The translations under genes and the position numbers were made by a program. Below, one piece after another: positions 24,271-32,278 of a DNA stretch of 32,580 nt. Source of the DNA: Treponema sp. (lineage in GTDB: Bacteria > Spirochaetota > Spirochaetia > Treponematales > Breznakiellaceae); contig JAAYUZ010000194.1 of NCBI GenBank assembly GCA_012517385.1, forward strand, positions 1-32,580, written 5' to 3'. Within the stretch, counting starts at the first letter, position 1. Every line of letters starts with the position of its first letter. The notes under the pieces were generated by a model. The model was not told the origin of the DNA and did not search any database. It was given only the letters and a program-made list of their open reading frames with translations.

Positions 24271-24301
24271 GCTGGACAGGACCCGGAGAGCCCTATCCAG
24301 C
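24261..24301 (-). terminator. Terminator of the modular envelope protein gene
   Basis: GCTGGACAGG (24271-24280) and CCTATCCAGC (24292-24301) pair with one mismatch. Read on the minus strand the stem is followed by TTATTTTTTT, which is the complement of the last codons and stop of the converging methyltransferase gene. Confidence 0.75.
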
Positions 24302-24325
24302 CCGTAAATTGTACAGGTGTACCCT

Positions 24326-27300
24326 TTATTTAATCAATATGAATTCTACTCTCCGGTTCTTCCACCAGTTATCCCGGTCTTCATATTTTACCACTGGCCT
24401 GGTACCGCCCATGCCGACATAGGTTAAGCGGTTCTTGTCGACCCCAAACTCGATGAGTTTATCCACAATAGCCTTAGCCCGGGCTTCGCTTAAGGGTTGG
24501 AGTTCCTCCGTTTCTTCCTTTGCAGTCCGTGTAACCGGGTTCGCATGGCCCTCTACCTTAACCTTATACTCCTTAAATTTATTCAAGATTTCCGCAATCC
24601 GTTTTAACACCCGCAGGTTATTATCAACCTTATCTTGTGGCAGGGTATTAAAGTCTGCGCCATTTTCACGGAATATAATGGACGGAACCTTAATCTTTAG
24701 GACATCCCCTTCCCGGATTACGAGCACATCCACCCCGATGGTGGCAGAGCTGCTGCTGCTGTTACCAAGGGTGTCGGTGGCCTGGATCTGGACGGGGTAG
24801 TCAGTGGCGGCCTGTACAAGCTCTCCCTTATTACTCCTTCCATCCCAGGTGTATTTAGCAGAGGGTGTCCCCTTACCTTCGATCCGATAGAAAAGCTGTT
24901 TCGGTCCCTCCGGTTCACGGATTTCCAGGGACCATGAAGCTATGGGGGAAGCATCCTGAACATTGATGTTCATAGTAAGTTCATCATCAACACCATCGTT
25001 GTCGGGACTAAAGTACTGAGGAGTAGCGGAGAAACTCAGTTTCGGTCCCGTAATATCCACGAGTATCCCTGGGATGCTTTGATCTATGACATCACCCTTG
25101 GTATAGAGCACCTGGAGCCGGGCTGTATAGGTGCCTTCTACAACCTGGCCGGCATCGTTTTTGCCATCCCACATAAGGGTCTCCGGGGGTGTTGATTTCC
25201 CGGACCCGAGGGTTCGATTGACAGCACCTGCAGCTCCCACCAGTTCCAGTTTCCAGGAGTCTATACCGTCCCTGGGATTCAATATGACAGAGAAGGTGGT
25301 CGTATCGAACTTACCGTCCCCGTTAGGGGAGAGTCCTGTGGCAGAGGCAGTAAAGAATGCCCGGGGAACGCGGGCATCCACCGTTATGGGTTCCAGGGTT
25401 TTACTGGTCTTGTTGCCCGCCTCATCGGTGGAGCTTACGGTAAACCGGTAATTGCCGTCTGCAACCTGGTTACCCGCACTATCGGTGCCGTTCCAGCGGA
25501 TATCCGGGGCTGAACCCTTCCATTCCCAGCTTATCAATGTTTTTCCCGTCATATCGATGATCTCAGCCTTCCAGCTGTCTTCCCCTGGGGTTTTAATATC
25601 CACCGGGAGGAAATCCTTCTTACCATCCTGATTCGGTGAGAACAGGGTATAGGGCGCAGAAAGGCTCAGTTCAGGCGCAACCGTATCTACCACAAAGGTC
25701 TGGGATGTGGCTATTGGATTGTTCCCATTGATATATTTAATATCCGCCCGACCTGTATACTGTCCATCGGGCACCACCGTTCCGGCATCGCTCCTGCCGT
25801 TCCATGAAATGCTTTCGGGTGTCTTACCCCGGCCTTCGAAGCTGCGAACGCTTTTTTGTGCCCCGTCAAAAATTTCTACCTTCCAGGTCTGGATGCCATC
25901 CTTAACCTGAAGCTGAGGCAGCAGAGTAACAGTATCCTTGACTCCGTCTCCGTTGGGCGAGAAGGCCCGGAGGTCCGTGCTGAGGAGTACCGGTGTATCG
26001 GCGGTGCTTAGGGTAATACGTACCGAGTTGGAATAACCCGTGTTTCCTGCTCTGTCGGTGGAGACCAGTCGGTATTCATAGTCCCCGTCGCTGGCAAGCC
26101 GGCCAGAATCGTCCCGGCCGTCCCAAACCAGCCGCTTGTCTGGCTGGCCCGCAAAACTAAAGGATTTTATAAGCACTCCGCTGCCTTCTTTATAAGCCTG
26201 GCCTTCGCCTGTTACCCTGCGGATTTCGCCCTTCCAGCTTTGCTCTGTAGTTCCTTCCTGGATAAAGACCATGGTATCCTGTTTGCCATCGTTGTTGGGC
26301 GAAAAGGCGGGGTATTCAGTCTGTACCGCACCGGAAGGGGGTGTGATGTCCATGATAAAGGTCGGAGAAAGGGTGGTGGCCACATGGCCGTTCTGATAGG
26401 TAACGGAAAGTTCTGCCTGGTATGTTCCCTCCGCAATCAGGTCTCCCTGGTCATTTTTACCATCAAAATCGGTCTGGGGCGGTACGGACTGTTTTCCTGT
26501 ATAGGTCCGGACCACAGAACCGGACTGGTTTTTCACCGTGATTTTCCAATCGACAATACCTTCTTTTACCGGGACCCCGGGGCTGAGCCTCAGGGTATCC
26601 TTAATCGCATCCCCATTGGGAGAGAAGTAGCTATCTCCGATAAGGAGACTCACCGTGGGCTGTAAGGTGTTTACGATGATGTTGTCCAGTTTCGTATTTC
26701 CCGAGTTCTGGGCCCTATCGGTGGCACTGATCTGATATGAGTAAACCCCATCGGGGACTATGGCTCCCGTATCGTTTTTACCGTCCCAAATAATGGGTTT
26801 CGGTTCATCCTTTGTCACATTAAAGGACCGGATCTTTGTCCCCGCAGCAGTGTAAATCCCCGCATCCCAGAGATCTTCCCTGGAACCCTTCTGAACTATT
26901 TCAAAGGTATCTTTGTTGCCGTCCCCATCGGGGGAGAAGATCATCAGTTTTGTAAGGTCCGCTGAGTCGCCGGCAGCGGTAATTTCTACCGCCGGGGGTG
27001 TATTATCTACAATTACCTCATAACGGGGTGATGTGGCGGTGTTTCCATTATCATCGGCTGCGGAGAGGGTAAAGAAATAGCTCCCGTCAGGTGCTACCTG
27101 CCCCGATTCCAGAACGCCATCCCAGCGGAGGGTTTCGGGAACCGCTACCCCGGATTTTACATCCAGAAGCCGGTCCAGTACATTCCGGAAGCCCTGGGTT
27201 TCGGGACGCCGCTCCTTGTTGCGGTAGGTCCTGACCAGGTTGTTCTGGCTGTCAAAAATTTCCAGCTTCCACCAGTCCACATATCGCTGATCGGTTATGC

Positions 27301-28348
27301 TGACAGGAAATTCCAGGGCATCCGCCTTGCCATCGTTATTTGGTGAAATATAGCGGGTCCCAGGATAGTCTACGGTGATAACCGGCGGCTTTTTATCCGC
27401 CACACCCATGGTCCAGGATGCACCGGTTCCAATGGCCCATATATCATTATAAAGGGGCTTAGCCGCCAGGGTTGCCCCAATGTCACCCTGCTGGTTTTTA
27501 CCAGTTCCCTGCAGGACAAAGTTGGCAGTAATGCCCACCGAGGGAATCCCTGAAACGTGTTTACCCAGCAGGGCTTCTTCTATGTTAAGGCCGGTAGAGG
27601 CAGAAACGGTTATCAGCTGTGCTATGGTTGCATTAAGTCCCAGCTTCCAGGTCAGGTTCATAAAGCCCGGTAAAGCCAGGTCTGTGGCAAGCCCCAGCCT
27701 GAGCGGGTCCGGTTTTCCATCCTTGCCTGGGATACGGAGGTAATCGAAGGAGACGCCCCCCGCAAGGGTAAAGGGGGAGGGGATGAAACTTTTGCCAAGC
27801 CCTCCAAACACGACTGCCCAGGTAAAATCATCAAGGATAAGGAGTTTTCCCATATTATACCGGAAACCCAGATCCAGTGCGGCGGTCCAGTCGGTGCCAA
27901 ATCCAAAGTTCAGTCCAGTCCCGACGGTCATGCCGGGGTACAGTTCCTTGGCGACCCCCAGGTCAAGACCAAAGGTGGTCCCGATAGGAAAAGAATTAAA
28001 TGGACTCGAGAGAAGCCGCATGGAACCGGAAAAAACCGCATATTTAGTGGGATAGATGGCCCCCAAAGAAAGGGCGTGTCCAATTCCCGGTTCTGAACCA
28101 AGCCCGGTAAGGAGCAGATAGCCCGCATCCAGGACCGTTCTCTGTGCCTGGCCTGCACTGGCGGGATTGAGCGACTGGGCCGCAGAGGAGCCTGCAGAGG
28201 TTGTAAAAAGCCCAGCCCCTGCCGCCTGGGGTGAATAAAGATCCTGGGCGGTGTCGACACCGACGGTCTGGGCAAATAGGGGGAGTCCGCCCATCAACAT
28301 ACGTATCATCAAAAGAACTGAACATTTCAGCCGGGGGGATAGGTGCAT
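24326..28348 (-). CDS. Large modular envelope protein: beta-barrel-like N-terminus, eight SPNxDG modules, OmpA-like C-terminus
   Basis: 1340 residues from the ATG at 28348 (GGAGG five bases upstream). An in-frame ATG at 28360 is an alternative start. A signal peptide ends near LPLFAQ. Residues to about 320 are glycine-rich alternating strands (NFGFGTDWTAALDLGFRYNM), like PorV/UPF0164-type outer-membrane proteins. From about 335 to 1190, eight modules of roughly 100-115 residues each open with SPNxDGxxD and contain WDGKNDxGxxVxDGxY, as in FlgD-type Ig-like repeats. The last 120 residues are OmpA-like (VEGHANPV, LSEARAKAIVDKL, YVGMGGTRPV) and should bind peptidoglycan. It probably links the outer membrane and wall. 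The function is not known. Confidence 0.88.
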   Translation of the reverse strand: MHLSPRLKCSVLLMIRMLMGGLPLFAQTVGVDTAQDLYSPQAAGAGLFTTSAGSSAAQSLNPASAGQAQRTVLDAGYLLLTGLGSEPGIGHALSLGAIYPTKYAVFSGSMRLLSSPFNSFPIGTTFGLDLGVAKELYPGMTVGTGLNFGFGTDWTAALDLGFRYNMGKLLILDDFTWAVVFGGLGKSFIPSPFTLAGGVSFDYLRIPGKDGKPDPLRLGLATDLALPGFMNLTWKLGLNATIAQLITVSASTGLNIEEALLGKHVSGIPSVGITANFVLQGTGKNQQGDIGATLAAKPLYNDIWAIGTGASWTMGVADKKPPVITVDYPGTRYISPNNDGKADALEFPVSITDQRYVDWWKLEIFDSQNNLVRTYRNKERRPETQGFRNVLDRLLDVKSGVAVPETLRWDGVLESGQVAPDGSYFFTLSAADDNGNTATSPRYEVIVDNTPPAVEITAAGDSADLTKLMIFSPDGDGNKDTFEIVQKGSREDLWDAGIYTAAGTKIRSFNVTKDEPKPIIWDGKNDTGAIVPDGVYSYQISATDRAQNSGNTKLDNIIVNTLQPTVSLLIGDSYFSPNGDAIKDTLRLSPGVPVKEGIVDWKITVKNQSGSVVRTYTGKQSVPPQTDFDGKNDQGDLIAEGTYQAELSVTYQNGHVATTLSPTFIMDITPPSGAVQTEYPAFSPNNDGKQDTMVFIQEGTTEQSWKGEIRRVTGEGQAYKEGSGVLIKSFSFAGQPDKRLVWDGRDDSGRLASDGDYEYRLVSTDRAGNTGYSNSVRITLSTADTPVLLSTDLRAFSPNGDGVKDTVTLLPQLQVKDGIQTWKVEIFDGAQKSVRSFEGRGKTPESISWNGRSDAGTVVPDGQYTGRADIKYINGNNPIATSQTFVVDTVAPELSLSAPYTLFSPNQDGKKDFLPVDIKTPGEDSWKAEIIDMTGKTLISWEWKGSAPDIRWNGTDSAGNQVADGNYRFTVSSTDEAGNKTSKTLEPITVDARVPRAFFTASATGLSPNGDGKFDTTTFSVILNPRDGIDSWKLELVGAAGAVNRTLGSGKSTPPETLMWDGKNDAGQVVEGTYTARLQVLYTKGDVIDQSIPGILVDITGPKLSFSATPQYFSPDNDGVDDELTMNINVQDASPIASWSLEIREPEGPKQLFYRIEGKGTPSAKYTWDGRSNKGELVQAATDYPVQIQATDTLGNSSSSSATIGVDVLVIREGDVLKIKVPSIIFRENGADFNTLPQDKVDNNLRVLKRIAEILNKFKEYKVKVEGHANPVTRTAKEETEELQPLSEARAKAIVDKLIEFGVDKNRLTYVGMGGTRPVVKYEDRDNWWKNRRVEFILIK

Positions 28349-28367
28349 GTATACCTCCATACTACTT

Positions 28368-28376
28368 ATTATAACA
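28368..28376 (-). promoter_or_regulatory. Predicted extended -10 promoter of the modular envelope protein gene
   Basis: On the minus strand TGT precedes a perfect TATAAT (28368-28373), an extended -10 element with a poor -35. The predicted start at 28360-28361 coincides with the upstream in-frame ATG (28360). The second ATG (28348) has GGAGG inside a leader of about 12 bases. Confidence 0.65.
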
Positions 28377-28430
28377 ATCGGTCATGGTAGTCCGATACAA
28401 AAGGCCAAACAATTATAATATATCAGTATG

Positions 28431-28439
28431 TGGTATACT
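28431..28439 (+). promoter_or_regulatory. Predicted extended -10 promoter of ogt, leaderless type
   Basis: TGG followed by TATACT (28434-28439), with six bases to the ATG at 28446. No Shine-Dalgarno sequence and no clear -35 are visible. It is divergent from the promoter of the modular envelope protein. Confidence 0.6.
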
Positions 28440-28445
28440 AAACCT

Positions 28446-28919
28446 ATGAGAAAAGAAACATTTCTGAATAGTCCTCTGGGACTGCTTAAGATTGTGTATA
28501 ACGAATCTGCTCTGGAAGAAATCCTGTTTTTAGATCAGGTTGATGAAGTGAGGGCCGGTTCTGTGGCAGACCTGCCGCCATTTGTGGGGCAGCTTGCGGC
28601 CGAATTAGAGGCCTATTTTAATGGAAAGCTGCAAACCTTTTCTGTTCCTATCAATCTGGATCGAGGTACCGACTTTCAGCGCCGGGTTTGGCAGGCCCTG
28701 CTCGCCATCCCCTATGGCAAGACAGTTACCTATGGGGAACTAGCCCGCTCGCTCGGCCTTTCCGCTGGGGCAAGCCGGGCGGTCGGCAATGCCTGCGGGG
28801 CGAACCCCCTTCCCATTATCGTTCCCTGTCACCGGGTTGTGGCTGCCAACGGGAGCCTTGGGGGATATTCAGGGGGCCTCTGGCGCAAAGAAGGGCTGCT
28901 AAAAGTAGAAAGGCAGTAA
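28446..28919 (+). CDS. ogt: Methylated-DNA--protein-cysteine S-methyltransferase
   Basis: 157 residues. It repairs O6-alkylguanine by moving the alkyl group onto its own cysteine, C128 in the invariant PCHRV motif. Supporting blocks are FQRRVWQALLAIPYGKTVTY, the helix-turn-helix LARSLGLSAGASRAVGNACG, and GGYSGGLWRKEGLL at the end. The start at 28446 is preferred over the ATG at 28428, because the latter lies upstream of the -10 box. The shorter start gives the usual length of the Ogt class with a small N-terminal domain. The stop and following A-run serve as the T-tract of the converging gcv terminator. Confidence 0.95.
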   Translation: MRKETFLNSPLGLLKIVYNESALEEILFLDQVDEVRAGSVADLPPFVGQLAAELEAYFNGKLQTFSVPINLDRGTDFQRRVWQALLAIPYGKTVTYGELARSLGLSAGASRAVGNACGANPLPIIVPCHRVVAANGSLGGYSGGLWRKEGLLKVERQ

Positions 28920-28947
28920 AAAGGGGCTCTCTGCTGCAGAGAGCCCC
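28918..28947 (-). terminator. Rho-independent terminator of the gcv operon
   Basis: GGGGCTCTCTG (28923-28933) and CAGAGAGCCCC (28937-28947) form a perfect 11-base stem with a 3-base loop. On the minus strand TTTTT (complement of 28918-28922) follows. It terminates the gcv transcript after about 165 bases of 3' untranslated RNA that contain the hairpin array. Confidence 0.85.
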
Positions 28948-28959
28948 AAACAGGCAGTT

Positions 28960-29099
28960 GGTCAACAACGCCGGTCAACAACGCTGACGGCAACATCGCC
29001 GTCGATCAGCGACACCGCCTGGCAACATCGCCAGCCGGCAATAAAACCGTCGGTCAACTTCGCCGGCCGTCAACAACGCCGACGGCAACATCGCTGGCC
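28960..29099. repeat. Array of about eight 13-32 base hairpin-forming units
   Basis: Units start GGTCAAC or GGCAAC and end in CGCC or similar, mostly 13-17 bases long (28960, 28973, 28989, 29021, 29037, 29052, 29069, 29084). Several fold into small stems: GACGGC-AACATC-GCCGTC (28986-29003), CTGGC-AACATC-GCCAG (29019-29034) and GCCGTC-AACAACGCC-GACGGC (29066-29086). The loops stay the same while the stems change in step. The array lies wholly between ogt and gcvPB, inside the predicted 3' untranslated part of the gcv mRNA. Confidence 0.8.
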
Positions 29100-29115
29100 C
29101 GGGTCTACCCCTTAA

Positions 29116-30567
29116 CTACCCCTTATAGCAGAGCACGGGTTTTCGGGCCGCGGTTGTTTCGTCGAGCCGGCCCACGGGGGTGTGGTGGGGGGCCGATTTC
29201 ACGAGCTCCGGATTATTCTGGGCTTCTTCGGCGATGGCGAGCAGAGCCTGAGCAAAGGCTTCCAGGGTTTCCGGGTTTTCGGTTTCCGTGGGTTCCACCA
29301 TAAGGGCTTCCTTAACAATGAGGGGGAAGTAAATGGTTGGCGGATGGAACCCATAATCGATGAGCCGTTTGGCAATATCCAGGGTGTGGATCCCATTGGC
29401 CAGTTCCGGGGATGCCACAAATTCGTGCATATTCCACCGGCCTGCTCCATACACCGCAGGATAGTGTTCCTGTACAAGGCTCCTCAGATAGTTGGCATTA
29501 AGGACCGAGTATTCGGCTACCCTGCGCAGGCCATCGGCCCCGAGGCGTCTGATATAGGCATAGGCCCGGACCAGTACGGCAAAGTTGCCGTAAAAGGCCT
29601 TAACCCTGCCAATGGAGCGGGAAGGCATTCGGAAGCTATAGCCTTCGGAGGTTTTTGCAGCCACCGGTCCGGGGAGAAATTCTGCCAGTTCAGCCGAAAC
29701 GCCCACCGCACCAGCACCAGGACCGCCCCCACCATGGGGAGTCGAGAAGGTCTTGTGCAGGTTCAGGTGCATCACATCAAATCCTAGATCTGCGGGTTTT
29801 ACAATGCCCACCAGGGCATTCATGTTAGCTCCGTCACCATACACGAGGCCGCCAGCCCGATGTACTATGGAAATAATCTCCTTTATATTCCGTTCAAAAA
29901 GGCCCAGGGTACTGGGATTGGTTATCATGAGTCCCGCTACCGTTCTGGCATTTTCTCCGGAACAGGCAGCCCGCAGGGCTTCCAGGTCTACCCCTCCGGA
30001 TGAATCGGAAGGGATAGTTTCCGCCACGAGGCCTGCCATGGTACAGCTTGCGGGGTTTGTGCCATGGGCAGAGTCGGGAATGAGTATCCGTGTGCGGTTC
30101 GTTTCCCCCCGGCTTGTATGCCAGGCTCGGATAACCAGAACCCCCGTAAGCTCCCCATGGGCTCCCGCCGCGGGCTGGAGACTGACGGCCTTAAAGCCCG
30201 TGATTTCCTGCAACGCAGCCTGCAGTTCGTAGATAAGAGCCAGGGAGCCCTGGGATAAGGATTCCGGGGCCAGCGGATGGGCCCGGCGGAACCCTCCGTA
30301 GGAAGCGGCCTCTTCGTTCATCTTGGGATTATACTTCATGGTACAGGACCCCAGGGGATAGAATTGACCGTCTATCGAAAAATTAAGATGGGAAAGCCGG
30401 GTAAAGTGGCGGACCACCGAGAGCTCATCCAGTTCGGGGAGTTTTGGCGGCTCCCTGAGGAGGTCCCCGGGGAGGGCCGTTTCAGGGACTGAAGGTTCAG
30501 GCAGCTGTACCGCCCGCCGTCCGGGCATACTTTCTTCCTGCAAAAGGGGAACCAGGGTTTGCATCAT
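29116..30567 (-). CDS. gcvPB: Glycine dehydrogenase (decarboxylating) subunit 2
   Basis: 483 residues, the C-terminal half of the split P-protein of the glycine cleavage system. The PLP lysine is K272 in NLHKTFSTPHGGGGPG. Other marks are PLGSCTMKYNPKMNE near 71-85, the glycine-contact AHGTNPASCTMAG and DGANMNAL. With subunit 1 it decarboxylates glycine and passes the aminomethyl group to lipoyl-GcvH. The start overlaps the gcvPA stop (ATGATG) and has GGAGG upstream. It is the last gene of the operon. Confidence 0.97.
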   Translation of the reverse strand: MMQTLVPLLQEESMPGRRAVQLPEPSVPETALPGDLLREPPKLPELDELSVVRHFTRLSHLNFSIDGQFYPLGSCTMKYNPKMNEEAASYGGFRRAHPLAPESLSQGSLALIYELQAALQEITGFKAVSLQPAAGAHGELTGVLVIRAWHTSRGETNRTRILIPDSAHGTNPASCTMAGLVAETIPSDSSGGVDLEALRAACSGENARTVAGLMITNPSTLGLFERNIKEIISIVHRAGGLVYGDGANMNALVGIVKPADLGFDVMHLNLHKTFSTPHGGGGPGAGAVGVSAELAEFLPGPVAAKTSEGYSFRMPSRSIGRVKAFYGNFAVLVRAYAYIRRLGADGLRRVAEYSVLNANYLRSLVQEHYPAVYGAGRWNMHEFVASPELANGIHTLDIAKRLIDYGFHPPTIYFPLIVKEALMVEPTETENPETLEAFAQALLAIAEEAQNNPELVKSAPHHTPVGRLDETTAARKPVLCYKG

Positions 30568-31892
30568 CCTGCAGCCTCCTGTAAAGCCTGTACCAGGTCT
30601 TCGATATCAGAGCGGTTATGTTTTTCGGTAACACAAACAAGGAGTTCCTTATTACGCTCAGGATAATACCGGGAAAGAGGAAGGCCAGGAACAATCTGTT
30701 TTGCATAGAGCCTTTCAGCCAGGGTCTCCGCATCTATGGGGGTACGGACCACAAATTCCTTAAAGAAGAGACCCTGCTCTACCGAGAAGCCGGGAATTTC
30801 GGCGATTTTTCTGGCCGCAAAGTGGGCATTGTGCCAGCAGAGTTCCGCCGCCTCCCGTAAGCCCTGCCTGCCCATCATGGCTAGATAGATACAGGACCGC
30901 AGAGCCATGAGTCCCTGGTTGGAACAAATGTTGGAAACCGCCTTCTCCCGCCGGATATGCTGTTCCCGGGCTACCAGGGTAAGGACAAAGCCCCGTCTGC
31001 CCTGGCTGTCTTTGGTTTCACCCACAAGCCGGCCCGGTAACCGGCGCACCAGGGCGTTGGTGGTACCCATGATGCCGAGGAAGGGTCCCCCGTAGTTCAG
31101 GTCGTTCCCCAGACTCTGGCCTTCGGCGGTCACCACATCGGCCCCCCATGCTCCCGGGCTCTTAAAGAGTCCCAGCATGATGGGGTCTGCATGAACCACA
31201 AAGAGTCCGCCCTTTGCATGGACCGCCTCTGCGGCTCCCTGAAGTTCAGGGATAATACCGAAAAAGTCAGGATAGGAAGCTACCAGTACCGCCAGGTCCT
31301 GCTCAGGAAGTGCAGCCGCAGCGTCGGCCGGTCTCCCCGAGTATTCCTGGATAGTGCACTCAAATGCAGAAAGGTAGGTTTTGATGACCTCCTTGTATTC
31401 TGGATGCAGGCCCCGGGGCAGCAGTATACGGGTATGGCCTTCAGTGTTCTTAAGCCCCATCAGGACCGCCTCGGCCAGGGCTGTTGCCCCGTCATAGTGG
31501 CTTGCATTCACCGCGTCCATCCCGGTAAGTTCCGCCACCATGCTCTGGTATTCAAAAATAGCCTGCAGGGTCCCCTGACTTACCTCAGGTTGATAGGGTG
31601 TATAGGCGGTGAGAAATTCACCCCGGCTTGCCAGGGCTGGCACGACCGCAGGAATAAAGTGGTCATAAGCCCCGGCCCCAAGGAACCAGCGATAGGTATC
31701 TGCCTGGGCATTGGAATTGGCCAGGGTGGCCAGTTCCCGCAGGACCTCCAGTTCGCTCCTGCCCGCGTCCAGGGCCAATTCAGGGAAACGATGTTCCTGG
31801 GGGATGTCTGCGAACAGGTCCTCCAGGGAAATTATGCCAAGCCGGTGGAGCATATCCTCCCGCTGGGCATCGGTAACCGGGATGTAGGGCAC
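30564..31892 (-). CDS. gcvPA: Glycine dehydrogenase (decarboxylating) subunit 1
   Basis: 442 residues, the N-terminal half of the split P-protein. It starts with PYIPVTDAQREDML, followed by FLGAGAYDHFIPAVVP and TAYTPYQPEVSQGTLQ, which are hallmark segments of GcvPA. This subunit shares the fold of subunit 2 but lacks the PLP lysine and shapes the active-site interface. The start codon is GTG, with GAGGA just upstream, two bases after the gcvH stop. The gene overlaps gcvPB by four bases, which suggests coupled translation in equal amounts. Confidence 0.97.
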   Translation of the reverse strand: MPYIPVTDAQREDMLHRLGIISLEDLFADIPQEHRFPELALDAGRSELEVLRELATLANSNAQADTYRWFLGAGAYDHFIPAVVPALASRGEFLTAYTPYQPEVSQGTLQAIFEYQSMVAELTGMDAVNASHYDGATALAEAVLMGLKNTEGHTRILLPRGLHPEYKEVIKTYLSAFECTIQEYSGRPADAAAALPEQDLAVLVASYPDFFGIIPELQGAAEAVHAKGGLFVVHADPIMLGLFKSPGAWGADVVTAEGQSLGNDLNYGGPFLGIMGTTNALVRRLPGRLVGETKDSQGRRGFVLTLVAREQHIRREKAVSNICSNQGLMALRSCIYLAMMGRQGLREAAELCWHNAHFAARKIAEIPGFSVEQGLFFKEFVVRTPIDAETLAERLYAKQIVPGLPLSRYYPERNKELLVCVTEKHNRSDIEDLVQALQEAAG

Positions 31893-31894
31893 GA

Positions 31895-32278
31895 TTATTC
31901 CTCCGCGGCTATCTTTTCATACTCTGCAGGGCTCAGGAGGCTGTCAAAGGCTGCGGGATCTTCGGGAACAAGGCGGATAATCCATCCATCACCATAGGGA
32001 TCCTTGTTGATAAGGTCCGGTGCATCCTGAAGCTGGGTGTTTACCGCAGTAACCTTGCCTGCCACAGGCACATAGATGTCGCTGGCAGCCTTTACCGACT
32101 CTACGACCCCAAAGGCGGCACCCTTTCCAAAACTGACACCGACCTTTGGCAGGTCCACGAATACAATATCCCCCAGGCTGTGCTGGGCATGGTCAGTAAT
32201 ACCGATGACCAGTTCACTGCCATCCCTCCGGGCCCATTCATGGGTTTTTGCATAACGACAGCGTTCATCTAATTTCAT
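31895..32278 (-). CDS. gcvH: Glycine cleavage system H protein
   Basis: 127 residues. The lipoyl lysine is K63 in VVESVKAASDIY. YAKTHEWARRDG near the start and GDGWIIRLVPEDP near the end are typical of GcvH. It carries the aminomethyl intermediate from the P-protein to the T-protein. The ATG overlaps the gcvT stop as ATGA; AGGAGA lies upstream. Confidence 0.97.
   Translation of the reverse strand: MKLDERCRYAKTHEWARRDGSELVIGITDHAQHSLGDIVFVDLPKVGVSFGKGAAFGVVESVKAASDIYVPVAGKVTAVNTQLQDAPDLINKDPYGDGWIIRLVPEDPAAFDSLLSPAEYEKIAAEE

Noticed and set aside
28960-29099. CRISPR array
   Set aside because: Units are only 13-32 bases, variable, without unique spacers of constant length, and no cas genes are present.
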